From contig CM039506.1 in NCBI GenBank assembly GCA_022432975.1, positions 16,566,121 through 16,630,120 of the forward strand: DNA of 64,000 bases, given 5' to 3'. Under the pieces are notes generated by a model. It was not told where the DNA came from. It was given only the letters and a program-made list of their open reading frames with translations, and did no database searches. A program made the position numbers and the translations under genes. The stretch is from Begonia masoniana. Its lineage: Eukaryota > Streptophyta > Magnoliopsida > Cucurbitales > Begoniaceae. Shown here piece after piece: positions 1 to 10,740 of this stretch (position 1 is the stretch's first letter; each line of letters opens with the position of its first letter).

Positions 1-660
1 AATAACCATGTCATTATATTGCTTATCCCTACACATTCAAACATTTTTCGAAGCTAATGTCCGTTCCTTTCCTTTGAACTCTATAATTCCTCAAATTTTA
101 TCCACTTAAGGTATAGAACTAAGATTCGAACCTTCTACTGAGTTTACTCATATAATCTATGTGTAAGACTTTTCCTTCCTTCTTATCCATTATTCTCTAA
201 GTCCTTACTGACTAATTTCATTACTTACCTCTTCCTAAGTCCGTCCAAGCTTTAGAATGTAACCGTCATCTCCTATCCTCAATTTCTAATAACTTCTCGA
301 CAACAGCCTAAGCTAGTTACCACCTCAACAGTTTGAAACTTTTTCACTTAGGCTTATTCCTAATGCACTATCTTTGATTGAATACACTCCTAAAACGGTA
401 CCTACATCTCTCTAAGTAACTCTTTAAATTGTTATCCCCGAAATTGAGTAACAACACCCTTACATGGCCCCTATGCCTCCTAACACTCACCTAGGCGTAC
501 CATTCTTACAAACATCTAGCTTATTTGTGTTAATGCATAGCTCTCTCATCCTAAGGTTAAATCAAACTAACTAAAAGTAAAGAAATACTTACAGTCGGTG
601 AAGCACGTTGCACGGCGGCCGGCATTGTCGGGTAATCATTTGAACGACACGACCATTTAT
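1..660 (-). mobile_element. Internal region of element A (leader side), non-coding
   Basis: This stretch lies just inside the primer site and 5' LTR of a minus-strand LTR retrotransposon (A) that runs off the left edge. No gag or pol homology or long ORF is visible. It is pyrimidine-rich on the plus strand. The motif ACTGTAAGT, found after the primer site in the coding Tekay elements here, is present (read on minus, 594-585), but no gag start follows it. Element A may be a non-autonomous derivative; the window is too short to tell. Confidence 0.55.
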
Positions 661-672
661 GCTCTGATACCA
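661..672 (-). other. Primer binding site of element A (tRNA-iMet)
   Basis: The minus strand reads TGGTATCAGAGC, complementary to the 3' end of plant initiator tRNA-Met. It lies three bases inside the LTR end at 676. This fixes the element's orientation (minus) and shows that 676-3254 is the 5' LTR. Confidence 0.9.
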
Positions 673-1571
673 TCTTGTAGCGCCCCCGAACCCACCCTGG
701 CTCGGTGCGCTACTTTGCTAACCAGTCTCACGTTAAAACCTCATTAAAAAAAATAAAATTAACACCGCAGGATTTAAACTAAATCTCCTAAAACTCTTTT
801 AGGTCATACCTAGCTGCCTAGACTCACTAATTCCCTTATTCCTAACCATTAAGCACCACGGCGTCCTTCCCAAAAATTTCGGCAAAGTAACGCCTGTAAA
901 TGGCGCCTCCAAAATGCTAGGTACCTGCAAACGAATAAAACCCAACCAATCCAGAATATTCCTAACCATCTAACCAACCTACGAAATCTCCAAATAGCAG
1001 TAAAGAGGAAAACTAAAATACTAACATCTCTAACTGAAGAAAGTCCACAGTACAGGGCGACACGTCACCCTTAACTATGACTATATACATCAAATACAAA
1101 TAGTTATGCAATAACTCTAAAAACATAAATCAAAAAGAAAGTTACGCATTCCCATCATTTCTACAAACAGACATTTACAACAAACTACCAAAGGAAAAAA
1201 CCCACATTCCCCGAAGACCATGGTGGAGTCGCCCCGACAACTGCCCGCACCAGCACGCCCCGTGCATCTCCGACTGCTCCCAAGTTTGGCTGACTCACAA
1301 AGCTCACTTGTACACCTGTCGTTACCTACACCACAGAACACACACGCACACGTAAGCTTACGCTTAGCAAGTAGGGATTAACAAATACGACTAGAAAAAA
1401 TGCAAGCTACACACAATGCTGAACAAAACAACCAAACAACACAACGACACGAAACACAACACCACAACACCACAATGCAGTCAACCTAGCACATGTAGTT
1501 TCTACTCTCGGTTGTATGTATCACGTTCTCACTTCATTATTCGTAGGCGTACCTCTCTCGTAGAATATCAT

Positions 1572-1960
1572 TCTACTCGAGACACATTTGCGTTTCTCTC
1601 AAGTAGCACTCGAGACACAGTTGCGTACCTCTCGAGTAGCACTCGAGACACAGTTGCGTACCTCTCGAGTAGCACTCGAGACACAGTTGCGTACCTCTCG
1701 AGTAGAACTCGAGACACAGTTGCGTACATCTCGAGTAGCACTCGAGACACAGTTGCGTACCTCTCGAGTAGCACTCGAGACACAAATGCTTACCTCTCGA
1801 GTAGCACTCGAGACACAGTTGCGTACCTCTCGAGTAGCACTCGAGACACAGTTGCGTACCTCTCGAGTAGCACTCGAGACACAGTTGCGTACCTCTCGAG
1901 TAGCACTCGAGACATATCAGCGTACCTCTCGAGTAGAAATCCTTCTACTCGAGACACATT
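1572..1960. repeat. 33-bp palindromic minisatellite in the element A LTR
   Basis: About 11 head-to-tail copies of a 33-bp unit. Each carries a perfect 7+3+7 palindrome, CTCGAGTAGCACTCGAG (two XhoI sites), plus a spacer ACACAGTTGCGTACCT. Because 33 is divisible by three, several frames stay open and translate as an 11-residue repeat; I do not regard these as genes. Edge units are more diverged (for example ACACATTTGCGT and GACATATCAGCGT). Confidence 0.93.
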
Positions 1961-2932
1961 TGCGTATCACACTGTTGCATATCTTACATTTCATCCTCAC
2001 AATTCAAATTATGCTAAACTCTCGCTCATTTCGTAGTGCTCAACCAAAAAAAAAACGAAGCAACCACACAAACAACAAACAAACAATTGTCCCTACCGTT
2101 TTGTGGTGTAGGCCCGAAGGCAAAAGGCACACATCCACTACTTACCTGACGTCCTAGCTCGCTGAGGATATTCGGTTACCTGTCCACCTACGGCTCGACC
2201 TACGACAAATATTCAAACTTTATTAAAATCAAGCCTACATCCACCAATTACTCTCAAACTACTATTTCTAATCTAATCCAACTAAAACCTAACTAAACGG
2301 GTCACTAATTTGAGTTCGGTAAAAACCGACCCGAACTCAAACGTGCATAACTTTCGCGTCGGATATCGGAATTGAACGATTCCAGCGGCCACGTACTCCT
2401 CTAATCACCTATTTTACCCTGCCAAAAGGAATTTGAAAACAAAAAACTAGCAAAACCCGAACTGCCCCTTTACCCGAAAAATCCTCCTTTTCGATTTTCC
2501 ATCAATTCTCACTCAATTCCTCACCAATCAATCCCCCTCATACCTAATTAACATAAACTAACCAAAATTCAGAGGCTACTCACAGAAAACCCAAAATGCC
2601 CAAATCGGGCTTACTGAATTTCGCCCAAATTGGGCTCCTCACGGCCAGGCAATTAAAGCCGGCCTAAGGTCCGGCAATCTCGAGCCAAGACCACCCAAAA
2701 ACGGCTGGTGATCGGAGCAAAATTGGACTCGTCACCGTCGGCCACGACAGAACCGAAAACAGGGCAAGAATAGGGCTTACCGTTCGGTTTGCGCGCTGAG
2801 ACTGGCCGGAAACCGCACGTCGCCGTCGTCTGGCTGGAAAGCATCGGAAATCGCCGGTGAAGAGGCCGCCGATCGTCGCCGCTTCTCCCTCTTCTCTCCC
2901 CTGTTCCTCTCGGCGTCGGGCTCGGGCTCGAG

Positions 2933-2960
2933 CAACAGAATGGCGAATGCCATTCTGTTG
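2933..2960. other. Perfect 12-bp hairpin near the start of the LTR
   Basis: CAACAGAATGGC, loop GAAT, then GCCATTCTGTTG. It directly follows the TAA-rich tract in element sense, so it could sit near the 5' end of the transcript. Equivalent perfect hairpins with different sequence occur in S1 (37721-37749) and S2 (41532-41560). Confidence 0.85.
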
Positions 2961-3254
2961 TTTTATTTTATTATTAATAATAATAATAATTAATTATAAT
3001 TTCTATTAACATTCATACAAATTACATTTACCGTTTTACCCACTCGTGTTTTCGACCATTCGAATTTCTTTAAATCTCGTTCTTAATGTATAACCCACGG
3101 CTTAATTTCATTGAACCCGAACCTAAATTAAGAATTCATTTAATTCCACCAATTTATTCACTCTTCTTTTAAATTAATTAAAACAACCTATTTTATTAAT
3201 GATTCTTTTATGTTCTCTCCAAATTTATCCTCAAAATAAATCCCGGGTGTTACA

Positions 3255-4271
3255 GTCATCCATTAGATATATCAACCGGACAAAGCAAAGTCGACCGATG
3301 GTGGAACCAATTGAATATCGACCGAAACACTACAGCCAGAAGTCGTCCGTGGGAATTGTGTTGACCGGATTTTAAAGTCTACCAAAATCATTGACGACCA
3401 AAACCAAGAATGATTCTGCAACAATAAAGTCGAACAAATAAAGAAGTCGACCGAAAGTCCTATATGAGAATGCTCCGCAAGATCAATGTTGATCGAACGA
3501 AGATTTAGTCCGCTAGGATAACATCATCCGAATCAAGAAGTCTTCTGCCAAAAGTAATATCGACCGCAGACCACAACGGCTACCTTTCTACGTACGGATT
3601 CTTCACAACGGTCATATTTTTGTTATGGAAGCAAGGAGTCGTCCGAATGTGAAGCAGATTACGGACACCAGTATTAATAGAAGAATAGAAGCTCGGGAAA
3701 AGTTTAGTTTTTCTTTGGGTCGTTTGTTTTCTCTTGCACATCCTTTGGCGATTACGAAAATTCCCAAGAGCCTTCACTGTGAAAATTCTTCAGCTCTCTA
3801 CTCCTCTAAAAGATCAAACACTTTGAGATTTCTTTATTGAGGGAGTGTGTATTACTCTTCAATAAAATCTTGTCTGTGAGATTGTAAAAGGGTGAAACCC
3901 TTGAGTGATATTGTAACGGGTAGAGATTGACGCCCGTGAAGATCAATCTAGTGTGAAAGGTAGTAGATCGACGCCAGTGAAGTTCGATCAGAGAATCTCG
4001 TTGAAGAGAAGAAAAGAAACTTCAAGGGGGGATCCTTGAAGCGTGGAAGTAGGCAAGGTTGGCCAAACCACATTAAAAACTTTGGTCTCAATCTCTCTCT
4101 TTCTCTCTCTTTTACATATTACTTACTTATTTGTCTGTTATTCTTCTAGTGATTAGGAAGACTACACTAATAAAAGTAACTGATTGATTTATTGACTTCA
4201 TAAGTAAGTAAATTAGCATTAATCAAAAAACGTCTAATTCACCCTCCCTCTTAGACAATTACGGTCCTACA
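3255..4271 (+). mobile_element. Ty1/copia-type LTR, 3' part
   Basis: No long ORF. The right end has features common to copia LTRs: a run of TTGAAGCGTGGAAGTAGGC, GGTTGGCCAAACCAC, a CT-rich tract, and a terminus reading AATTCACCCTCCCTCTTAG and ending TCCTACA at 4271. Upstream are repeated GTCGACCG-like words and CAACGGTCAT. Its left part is cut by element A. The bases TATGT (4272-4276) would be its target duplication, but the partner is outside the window. The copia assignment rests on terminal signature only; no copia gene is present. Confidence 0.6.
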
Positions 4272-4604
4272 TATGTTACCTACACCATAGAAACACTTAT
4301 GAGCTAAAGGCTCAGTAAGCTTCGTAAATGAAAATGCATGCTGTGCATATGCAGTTCATAAAATCATATAGTTATTTCATTCATTTCATTACATAGCGGG
4401 ATGTCAACGGGAGTTTAGTCTCACCAGATGGAGAAGGAACATCTCGCTGTTAGACAACCCTTTTCATCTACATGGGGGAAAATATGCTCCTCTTTTTAGG
4501 ACAGCCATGTCTGAACCCCACCTCGACATGACCGGGATTACATACATTCATATCTTTTCATTAGTCGTTTCTTTTCATGAAAACGTATGCAGCAATTCAT
4601 TTTT
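4272..4604 (-). mobile_element. T0 3' LTR, left fragment
   Basis: LTR sequence of the host Tekay element T0, cut on the left by the copia LTR and on the right by T1. It carries the 3' pairing arm CCTACACCATAG (4279-4290), the acceptor-like GTAG end and the small hairpin TGAGC-CTTTA-GCTCA (4300-4314). The matching 5' arm and donor are about 22 kb away at 26510-26522 and 26554, because T1 inserted between them. The flanks of T1 both read TTTTT, confirming continuity with 26331. Confidence 0.8.
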
Positions 4605-7072
4605 TGTAGCGACCCTAAAACTGTACCTAATTTTCCCGTAATTATTTTTTTTATACATAAACTTTAACCTAACGTTCGAGCGGAAATTAAACTTTAAAAA
4701 TCGGAATTGAAACCGAAATCGTTATAGTCGTTTCATTTAAAACAAACCTTAAAACAATAAAAAAAAACAATTTAAAACTATTAAAAACAATCGGCCAGTG
4801 AAACAAGACAAAAACAGGGGCAGAAGGGGCAATCGCCCCCTAAAATGAAGGGGTGATCGATCGCCCAAAACGGGCGATCGATCGCCCATCGGCGATTGCT
4901 GGTTTTGCCAGCGATCACCTCACCAGGCGATCATGGATCTCGGCGCAAACAAAGAGGGGCGATCGATCGCCCAAAACAGGCGATCGATCGCCAAGTCCTC
5001 TGGAATAAATTCTAGAAGACGCCTCCCTAATACATCTCCGTACTCTCGCTCAAAACCGACTCGAGACGCATTTAACACGAAATACGTTTTCACGAAAACG
5101 AACTGCATGGATGTATTTAAAAACAGAACATATCCCTATAAAATCGGTTACCAAGCAGTTACAAAATACATTTCCAAAACGTTTAAAAACTTGAAACATA
5201 AACCTATCTACTATTCAGAACCAAACATCCTAAAATGTTTCTAACTATACAATAATCCACAATTGACCCAATTCGCCCAAAAACCCTCAAAATACCTAAC
5301 CGTTACCCCCACGGGTCAAAATACGCGTCGACTGCCCATGTACACCACCGCAGCCGTTCTTCTTCAACCATCCTGTACATCGGGTTAAGGAACGTCGTCC
5401 TCACCTGCTTCGATATCACCTACACCATACAGACACACTATGAGCTAAAGGCTCAGCAAGTTTCATAAATGTAAATGCATGCTGTGCGAATGAGTTTCAG
5501 AAATCATGCAACATTTTCTTATCATTATGTCGCAGACAGAATGTCATCGAGGTCTCAGCCTATTAGATGGAGAGGACACATCCCGCGGTCGGACTGCCCT
5601 CTTCACATAACCGGGGGGGGTGGGGGTACACGCTCACATCCGTAAACATCCGTGCCTAAGCCCCACCTCGGGAAACCAGATAACAGATTACATAATTTCA
5701 TTTCGTTCATTAGTTTCATTTTCTTAAACACGTGCAGAAATCCGTTTTTCATGCTATTTTGAAATACGTGATGCATGAACAATTACAAACATAAAGTAAA
5801 CAAACATATTAAGTACCATCAAGACAATAAAAGTAATTAAAAGCATATCCTATAAAAGAACTAATCCTAACTACCCAACCTAAACATTTAATAAACGATT
5901 CTCCAAAGATCCTTGACGCGACATCGTCGTACGGTGTACGCCTCTCGGCCAAGTAAGTCACGAGAACTTACCTCTTGCGCGCTGAACTTCGAGCTCCATC
6001 CAAGAGTGTCGTTTGCCTGAGGCAAAACACAACAGCTGTCGTTAAAACAAGATTTAAACCGTTAAACGTCCAAATTTAACGAAACCTTAACTAAGAAAAT
6101 TTTCCTAAAATTCTAACTTATCTTTGAGACATTTTATCGAGCAATTCATGCTCGTGAACTTCTAAACTCCATTGAGGGAAATTTTCCAAACCTCAAATAT
6201 CCGTTTTTCAACCTAAACGCCGTATACACTCTAGATTTCATCCAATAACGTTTAATACGTTCAATATACTCACCAATAAAATAAACCTATGAATTTCAAA
6301 CCCTAATTCGCGTTTTTCACAAAACCCTAAACGAAACTCTAACTGTTAAACGCTCTAAAAACTACGCATAATCTTTCTAAAACCATCCAATCTTACCTAG
6401 AAACCTATCCATGCCCTTATTAGAAGGCAATAAGGGCATTCCTCAACCTGGAACTTAGGCTTTTAGAGTGAATGACCGGGAGAAAGGAGGGAATATCCGA
6501 TATCAAAAGTCAATGCTCTTCCTAGAGAACTGAATCGAGTTTGGGGAAGGAAACGTGAAGAACGGAGGACGAACGGAGGAGGATAGCCGTTGAAAGGAAG
6601 GGAGTCGCCGTGAGAGGAGAGGAATCGCAGGGAAGAAGAAAATTGCATGGAGAAGAAGAAGAAGCCAAGTGTTTTTAATTAAATTTTGGCTTTGCAAATT
6701 ACCATTTTGCCCTTCCTTTGATTTTCTATTTGTTTTGTCCTTCGTTTCGTTAATTAATCGACGATTCGGTTTCTCCAAATTTTCTTACTTCACCAATGAA
6801 TCCAACTTATTATCAGGATTCTTTTAAAACTGTCCGTTCATAATTCGGACCTCGTTTACTATTTTTACCAAAGTATTCTTTATATAACGATAAACGTAAT
6901 TTTTGTTAAATTAGCGTTAAACTTCTAAAATTCCCAAAATATTCTTAAAATCCTTATAAATCATTAGGATCATAATAACGCTTTCTTTTTGCAAAATGGA
7001 CTTGATTTGACATAATAACAAAAATGCCATTATATTATGTAATTACAAAATCCCGTAAATCCGGGTGTTACA
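4605..7072 (-). mobile_element. T1 3' LTR
   Basis: 2468 bp. In element sense it begins TGTAACACCCGGA at 7072 and ends GGGTCGCTACA at 4605. A promoter-like box GGGCAAAATGGTAATTTGC (6694-6713) lies next to a TTTAATTAAAAA stretch (about 6671-6682). The donor-like GAG|GTAAGT has its first base at 5971; arms are 5929-5940 and 5419-5430; the hairpin is 5441-5455; the acceptor end is 5420 (552-nt segment). The region 4855-4995 is dense in GGCGATCGATCGCC-type palindromes. The U5 hairpin around CTCTGGAAT is decayed here (4996-5021). Confidence 0.88.
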
Positions 7073-8872
7073 TTCCATCCACCGAATTTAAAATTTTGTC
7101 CTCAAAATTTGATTACACAAACAACTCGGGATACCTAGCCATCATATCTTGTTGTCGCTCTCAAGTCGCTTCTTCAACCTCGTGGTTCCGCCATAGGACT
7201 TTAACTAGCGAAATATCTTTGTTGCGCAAAACTTTGATGGAAGACTCCAAAATACGTACCGGCTTCTCCACGTAAGTCAAGGTAGGCTGTACCTTGATCT
7301 CTCTTGCCTCCACAATATGCAATGGATTGCACAAACACTTCCGAAGCATAGACACATGAAACACGTCGTGGATGCCTTCCATTGAAGTCGAAAGCTGTAG
7401 TAGATAAGCCATCTTCCCGATCTTCTTCAAAATAGGGAAGGGCCTCACATACTGAGGGTTCAGCTTGCCCTTCCTTCCGAATCTCATAACACCTTTAGAC
7501 GGAGAAACTTTCAAGTAAACCTCATCACCTTCTTCGAATTCCAGTTCCCTCCATCTCGTGTCAGCATAGCTCTTATGTCGACTCTGAGCTATCTCGATAC
7601 GCTGTTTGACAATGGCAATCTTCTCTGCCGTTTGCTGTAGAATCTCGGGACCAACAATACTGGCTTCACCAACTTTGTCCCAATATAATGGAGATCTACA
7701 TTTTCAACCATATAAAGCTTCGTACGGAGCCATACCGATGGTAGCCTGGAAGCTGTTGTTATAAGAGAACTCGATCAATGGCAAATACCTGCTCCACGAT
7801 CCCTGAAATTATAACACACAAGCTCTGAGCATATCCTCCAGAATCTGATTTGTTCTCTCTGTCTGACCATCAGTCTGAGGATGAAAAGCTGTGTTGAAAT
7901 TTAGCTGAGTTCCCATAGCTCTGTACAAACTCTTCCAGAACTTCGATGTAAATCTCGGATCTCGATCTGAGACAATAGAAACTGGCACTCCGTGCAATCT
8001 CACGACCTCCTGCACATAAAGCTCGGCGAGCTGGTCCATAGAAGATGTCATCTTCACAGATAAAAAGTGAGCCAACTCTGTCAATCGGTCCACAATCACC
8101 CAGATGCCATCATGACCCTTCGTCGTCCTCGGGAGCCCCACAATAAAATTCATGGAGATCTGCTTCCATTTCCATTCCGGAATAGGAAGTGGCTGTAATG
8201 TTCCGGCCGGCCTCTGGTGTTCTGCTTTCACCTGTTGGCAAACTAAACAGGTTTCGACATATTTGGCAACCTCTCTCTTCATGTTTGGCCACCAGAAGTG
8301 TTGCTTTAAGTCCCGGTACATCTTGGTACTTCCCGGGTGCACAGAATAAGCTGAAGAATGCGCCTCAGCCAATATCTCATTCTTTAGCTCCTCATCGTTA
8401 GGCACGTACCACCTATGCCTAAATTTCAGAATACCATCCTCTGATAAATGGAAATCCGACGAATCCTCGGATGTCAAGCCCAACCGAAACTCCTCGCACT
8501 CTATATCTTTCTGTTGAGCTTCACGTATTTTATCCAGAATAGTCGGCCTAAGAGAAATGTTGGTGAGCATACAGGACAACTCTGCCACTATCTCCATATC
8601 GAACCTCTTAATCTCAGATCGCAATGTAACCGACATCGCTGCAATTGAAGGCTGACTCGCAGAAGGCATTCGGCTTCAAACATCAGCGACCTTGTTCGCC
8701 TTTCCTGGATGGTACTTGATATCAAAATCGTAGTCTTTCACGAACTCCAGCCACTTTTTTTGTCTCATATTAAGTTCATTCTGTGTAAATAAGTACTTCA
8801 AGTTTTTGTGGTCAGAAAATATCTCGCACTGCTGCCCATATAAATAATGTCTCCAAATCTTTAGTGCGAAGA
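7073..8872 (-). pseudogene. pol: T1 pol, 3' part (RNase H end, integrase, chromodomain)
   Basis: Reading leftward from 8872: the C-terminal RNase H region (motif [12 protein letters not shown]), the integrase HHCC zinc domain ([18 protein letters not shown] ... CLVCQQ), the catalytic core with D (MNFIVGLP), D (SDRDPRF) and E (QTERTNQ), then a chromodomain-like tail (EKPVRILESSIKVLRNKD). It belongs to the chromovirus Tekay lineage by this order and wording. It is broken: a frameshift and stop near 8672, a stop before the FQGSW motif at about 7809, a stop in the GRKCRSP motif region, and a stop near 7161 where other copies have EEATWERQ. RNase H is truncated upstream at 8872 where the T2 LTR starts. 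The polypurine tract TTCGGTGGATGGAA (7073-7086) abuts the LTR. Confidence 0.88.
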
Positions 8873-9565
8873 TGTAGCACCCGGTTCTATTAAATCAAAC
8901 TTAATTACCAATTTAATGTGTCGAATTGAGAGAAAAATGATTAGGTTAGTTAATGGCTTCTCATGGGCAAAAGAGTAATTTGCAATTTGAGAAGTGGATA
9001 ACGTATTTAAGGAAAGGGGTTTTGGGTTTAATGCACTGTAGCCGCCACCAATTTCATACTTTTCCTCTTCGGGTTTTCAGCTCAAGCAGCCGAGCTCTCT
9101 AGGCGATTTTCCTCGCCCGATTCTCCTTCAACTTAAGTAAGTTTTCCTCATTTCTCTTAAGATATAGTGGTTAGTTACCTGAGGAAGTACAATGTGAGGA
9201 TTTTGAAGGTGCTGAGATTGAGCGTAGGTTCGGGTTCTTAGAGATAAAAGGGATTATACGGGTAGCAGAGTTTCAAATCGATTTCCTCAATCTTAATATT
9301 GATTTTTGGTAAGGTCTAGTGAGAGTTGGATTAATGTATTGCAGTAAACTTAGGTAAGCGAGCTTTTGGAGTAGTTGAAACCGAGCATGACCAGGAGAGC
9401 CAGGTAAGTAAAGTTTACTTGTGCCTTCGGGCCTACATCACAAAACATTAGGGTTTGTTTGCTAGAATGTGTTGGTATGTCATGCATCATATTTTTTTAA
9501 AAATATACGAAAATAAATTTGAATGCATGTTAGCATGGTAAGGATTGAACATATTAAAACAGTTA

Positions 9566-9786
9566 TGTGAATCAGATTTACTGTTAAGGGAACTAATCCA
9601 CCCCTTAGTGAGATAGTGGATATTTATACTTTGAGAGGGTTGATCTGACTTCCAATTTCACAGGGGGATCTGAACATGTGAATCAGCTTTACTGTTAAGG
9701 GAACTAATCCACCCCTTAATGAGACAGTGAATATTTATACTTTGGGAGGGTTGATCCGACTCCCAACTTCACAAGGGGATCTGAAC
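9566..9786. repeat. 111-bp tandem duplication in the T2 LTR
   Basis: Two adjacent copies (9566-9676 and 9677-9786), starting ATGTGAATCAG and ending GGGGATCTGAAC, with a few substitutions. The equivalent region of the H LTR (about 60150-60355) has a related but diverged duplication. Confidence 0.9.
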
Positions 9787-10470
9787 AGAAACGAAGCATG
9801 AACAACTGAGTTGAGAAAGTAGAAATTGCATGTTTAGGAATTTGCATTTCAGTGTTTCATTTCATTACTGCTTTACTTACTTAGCATTAGGCTAATAGAT
9901 GAGTTTTGTGATGTAGGTGAAGAAGTGACAGCAGGTGTGTTTACTGAGTCTGCTGAGGACTAGATTGGTTTTGGAGGGCATCTTTGCAACAATCTGGCAG
10001 CTGATGGGGCGGTTTAACTGATGTCAGTTGATGTGAAGGTCCAGTTGACAACGTTTAAATTTTAGTGTGTGTTGAGTTTTCATGACAGTAGTGGTTTTCA
10101 ATATTTCGAATATGTTTCTTTTCTTGAGCTTGTTGATAATAGTATTTGGTTAGGTATAAATGTTGATTTTACTGAAATTGAGTAATGTAAGGATTTGAAT
10201 GGTTCTAAATGGTTTCAGTGAAGTGAGCTCGTCCTTCTCGCAGCTAGAGATGTTTTTGTATGAAATTTGATTAGTAGAAATATTGTCTACTTTCTGTTGA
10301 GTTTCCTGGGTTACTTAGAGTCGGGGGCTTTTGAATGTCTTGAGTAAGTTTTTACAAATTCAACCATCGGTGAATGGAGTTCACCGGTGGATGTTGGGTG
10401 TTTGTTCGCTGATAGACATTGGCGGATTGAATCATCCGACTGACGTCACCGGATGATGTTGAGTATTCTA

Positions 10471-10740
10471 CTCACCGGTTGATGTTGTGTGTTAATCCAC
10501 CGGAAGATGTAGGAAATGTTTTGTCGCTTAGTGACCGGTGGATGTCGTGTGTTAATCCACCGGAAGATGTAGGAAATGTTTTGTCGTTTAGTGACCGGTG
10601 GATGTCGTGTGTTAATCTACCGAAAGATGTAGGAAATGTTTTGTCGTTTTGTGACCGGTGGATGTCGTATGATAATCCACCGGAAGATGTAAGAAGTGTT
10701 TTGTCGTCTAGCCACCGGTGGATGCTGTATAGTGTCGATT
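10471..10740. repeat. 60-bp minisatellite with built-in hairpins in the T2 LTR
   Basis: About 4.5 copies with exactly 60-bp spacing. Each unit carries CCGGTGGAT and, 11 nt later, its reverse complement ATCCACCGG (for example 10535-10543 with 10555-10563). Imperfect relatives of ACCGGTGGATG extend upstream to about 10370. A 128-codon ORF across the array is a by-product of the repeat length. Confidence 0.92.

Larger units (their letters stand above)
676..3254 (-). mobile_element. 5' LTR of element A (Tekay-type Ty3/gypsy)
   Basis: A 2579-bp LTR. In element sense it starts TGTAACACCCGGG at 3254 and ends GGGGGCGCTACA at 676, next to the primer site. It is the same family as solo LTR S2 (matching ends) and related to S1. 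Inside are a 12-bp hairpin (2933-2960), an AG|GTAAG donor-like site (first intron base 2145), pairing arms 2098-2112 and 1325-1339, a small hairpin at 1353-1366, and a GTAG acceptor-like end at 1326, giving an intron-like segment of 820 nt. A palindromic 33-bp minisatellite sits inside that segment. The upstream flank is copia LTR sequence. Confidence 0.88.

Noticed and set aside
661..672. tRNA-Met gene fragments at several sites
   Set aside because: Each is only the 12-base primer binding site next to an LTR; no cloverleaf is present.
1572..1960. CRISPR-like look of regularly spaced palindromic repeats
   Set aside because: Units are directly adjacent, spacers are identical, and the context is a plant LTR.
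1416..2157. Long overlapping ORFs on both strands across the 33-bp array
   Set aside because: The unit length is a multiple of three and has no stop in several frames; the translation is only an 11-residue repeat. No coding evidence.
3580..3840. Short ORFs within the copia LTR
   Set aside because: Short, overlapping on both strands, in LTR sequence with no domain signal.
4855..4995. GCGATCGC words as a sign of cyanobacterial (HIP1) DNA
   Set aside because: All surrounding sequence is plant retrotransposon; the words are confined to LTRs.
6463..6778. ORFs repeated near LTR starts (also 25767, 47537, 54774, 29733, 34368)
   Set aside because: They lie in the likely promoter or leader part of Tekay LTRs, are short, and recur only because the LTRs are copies.
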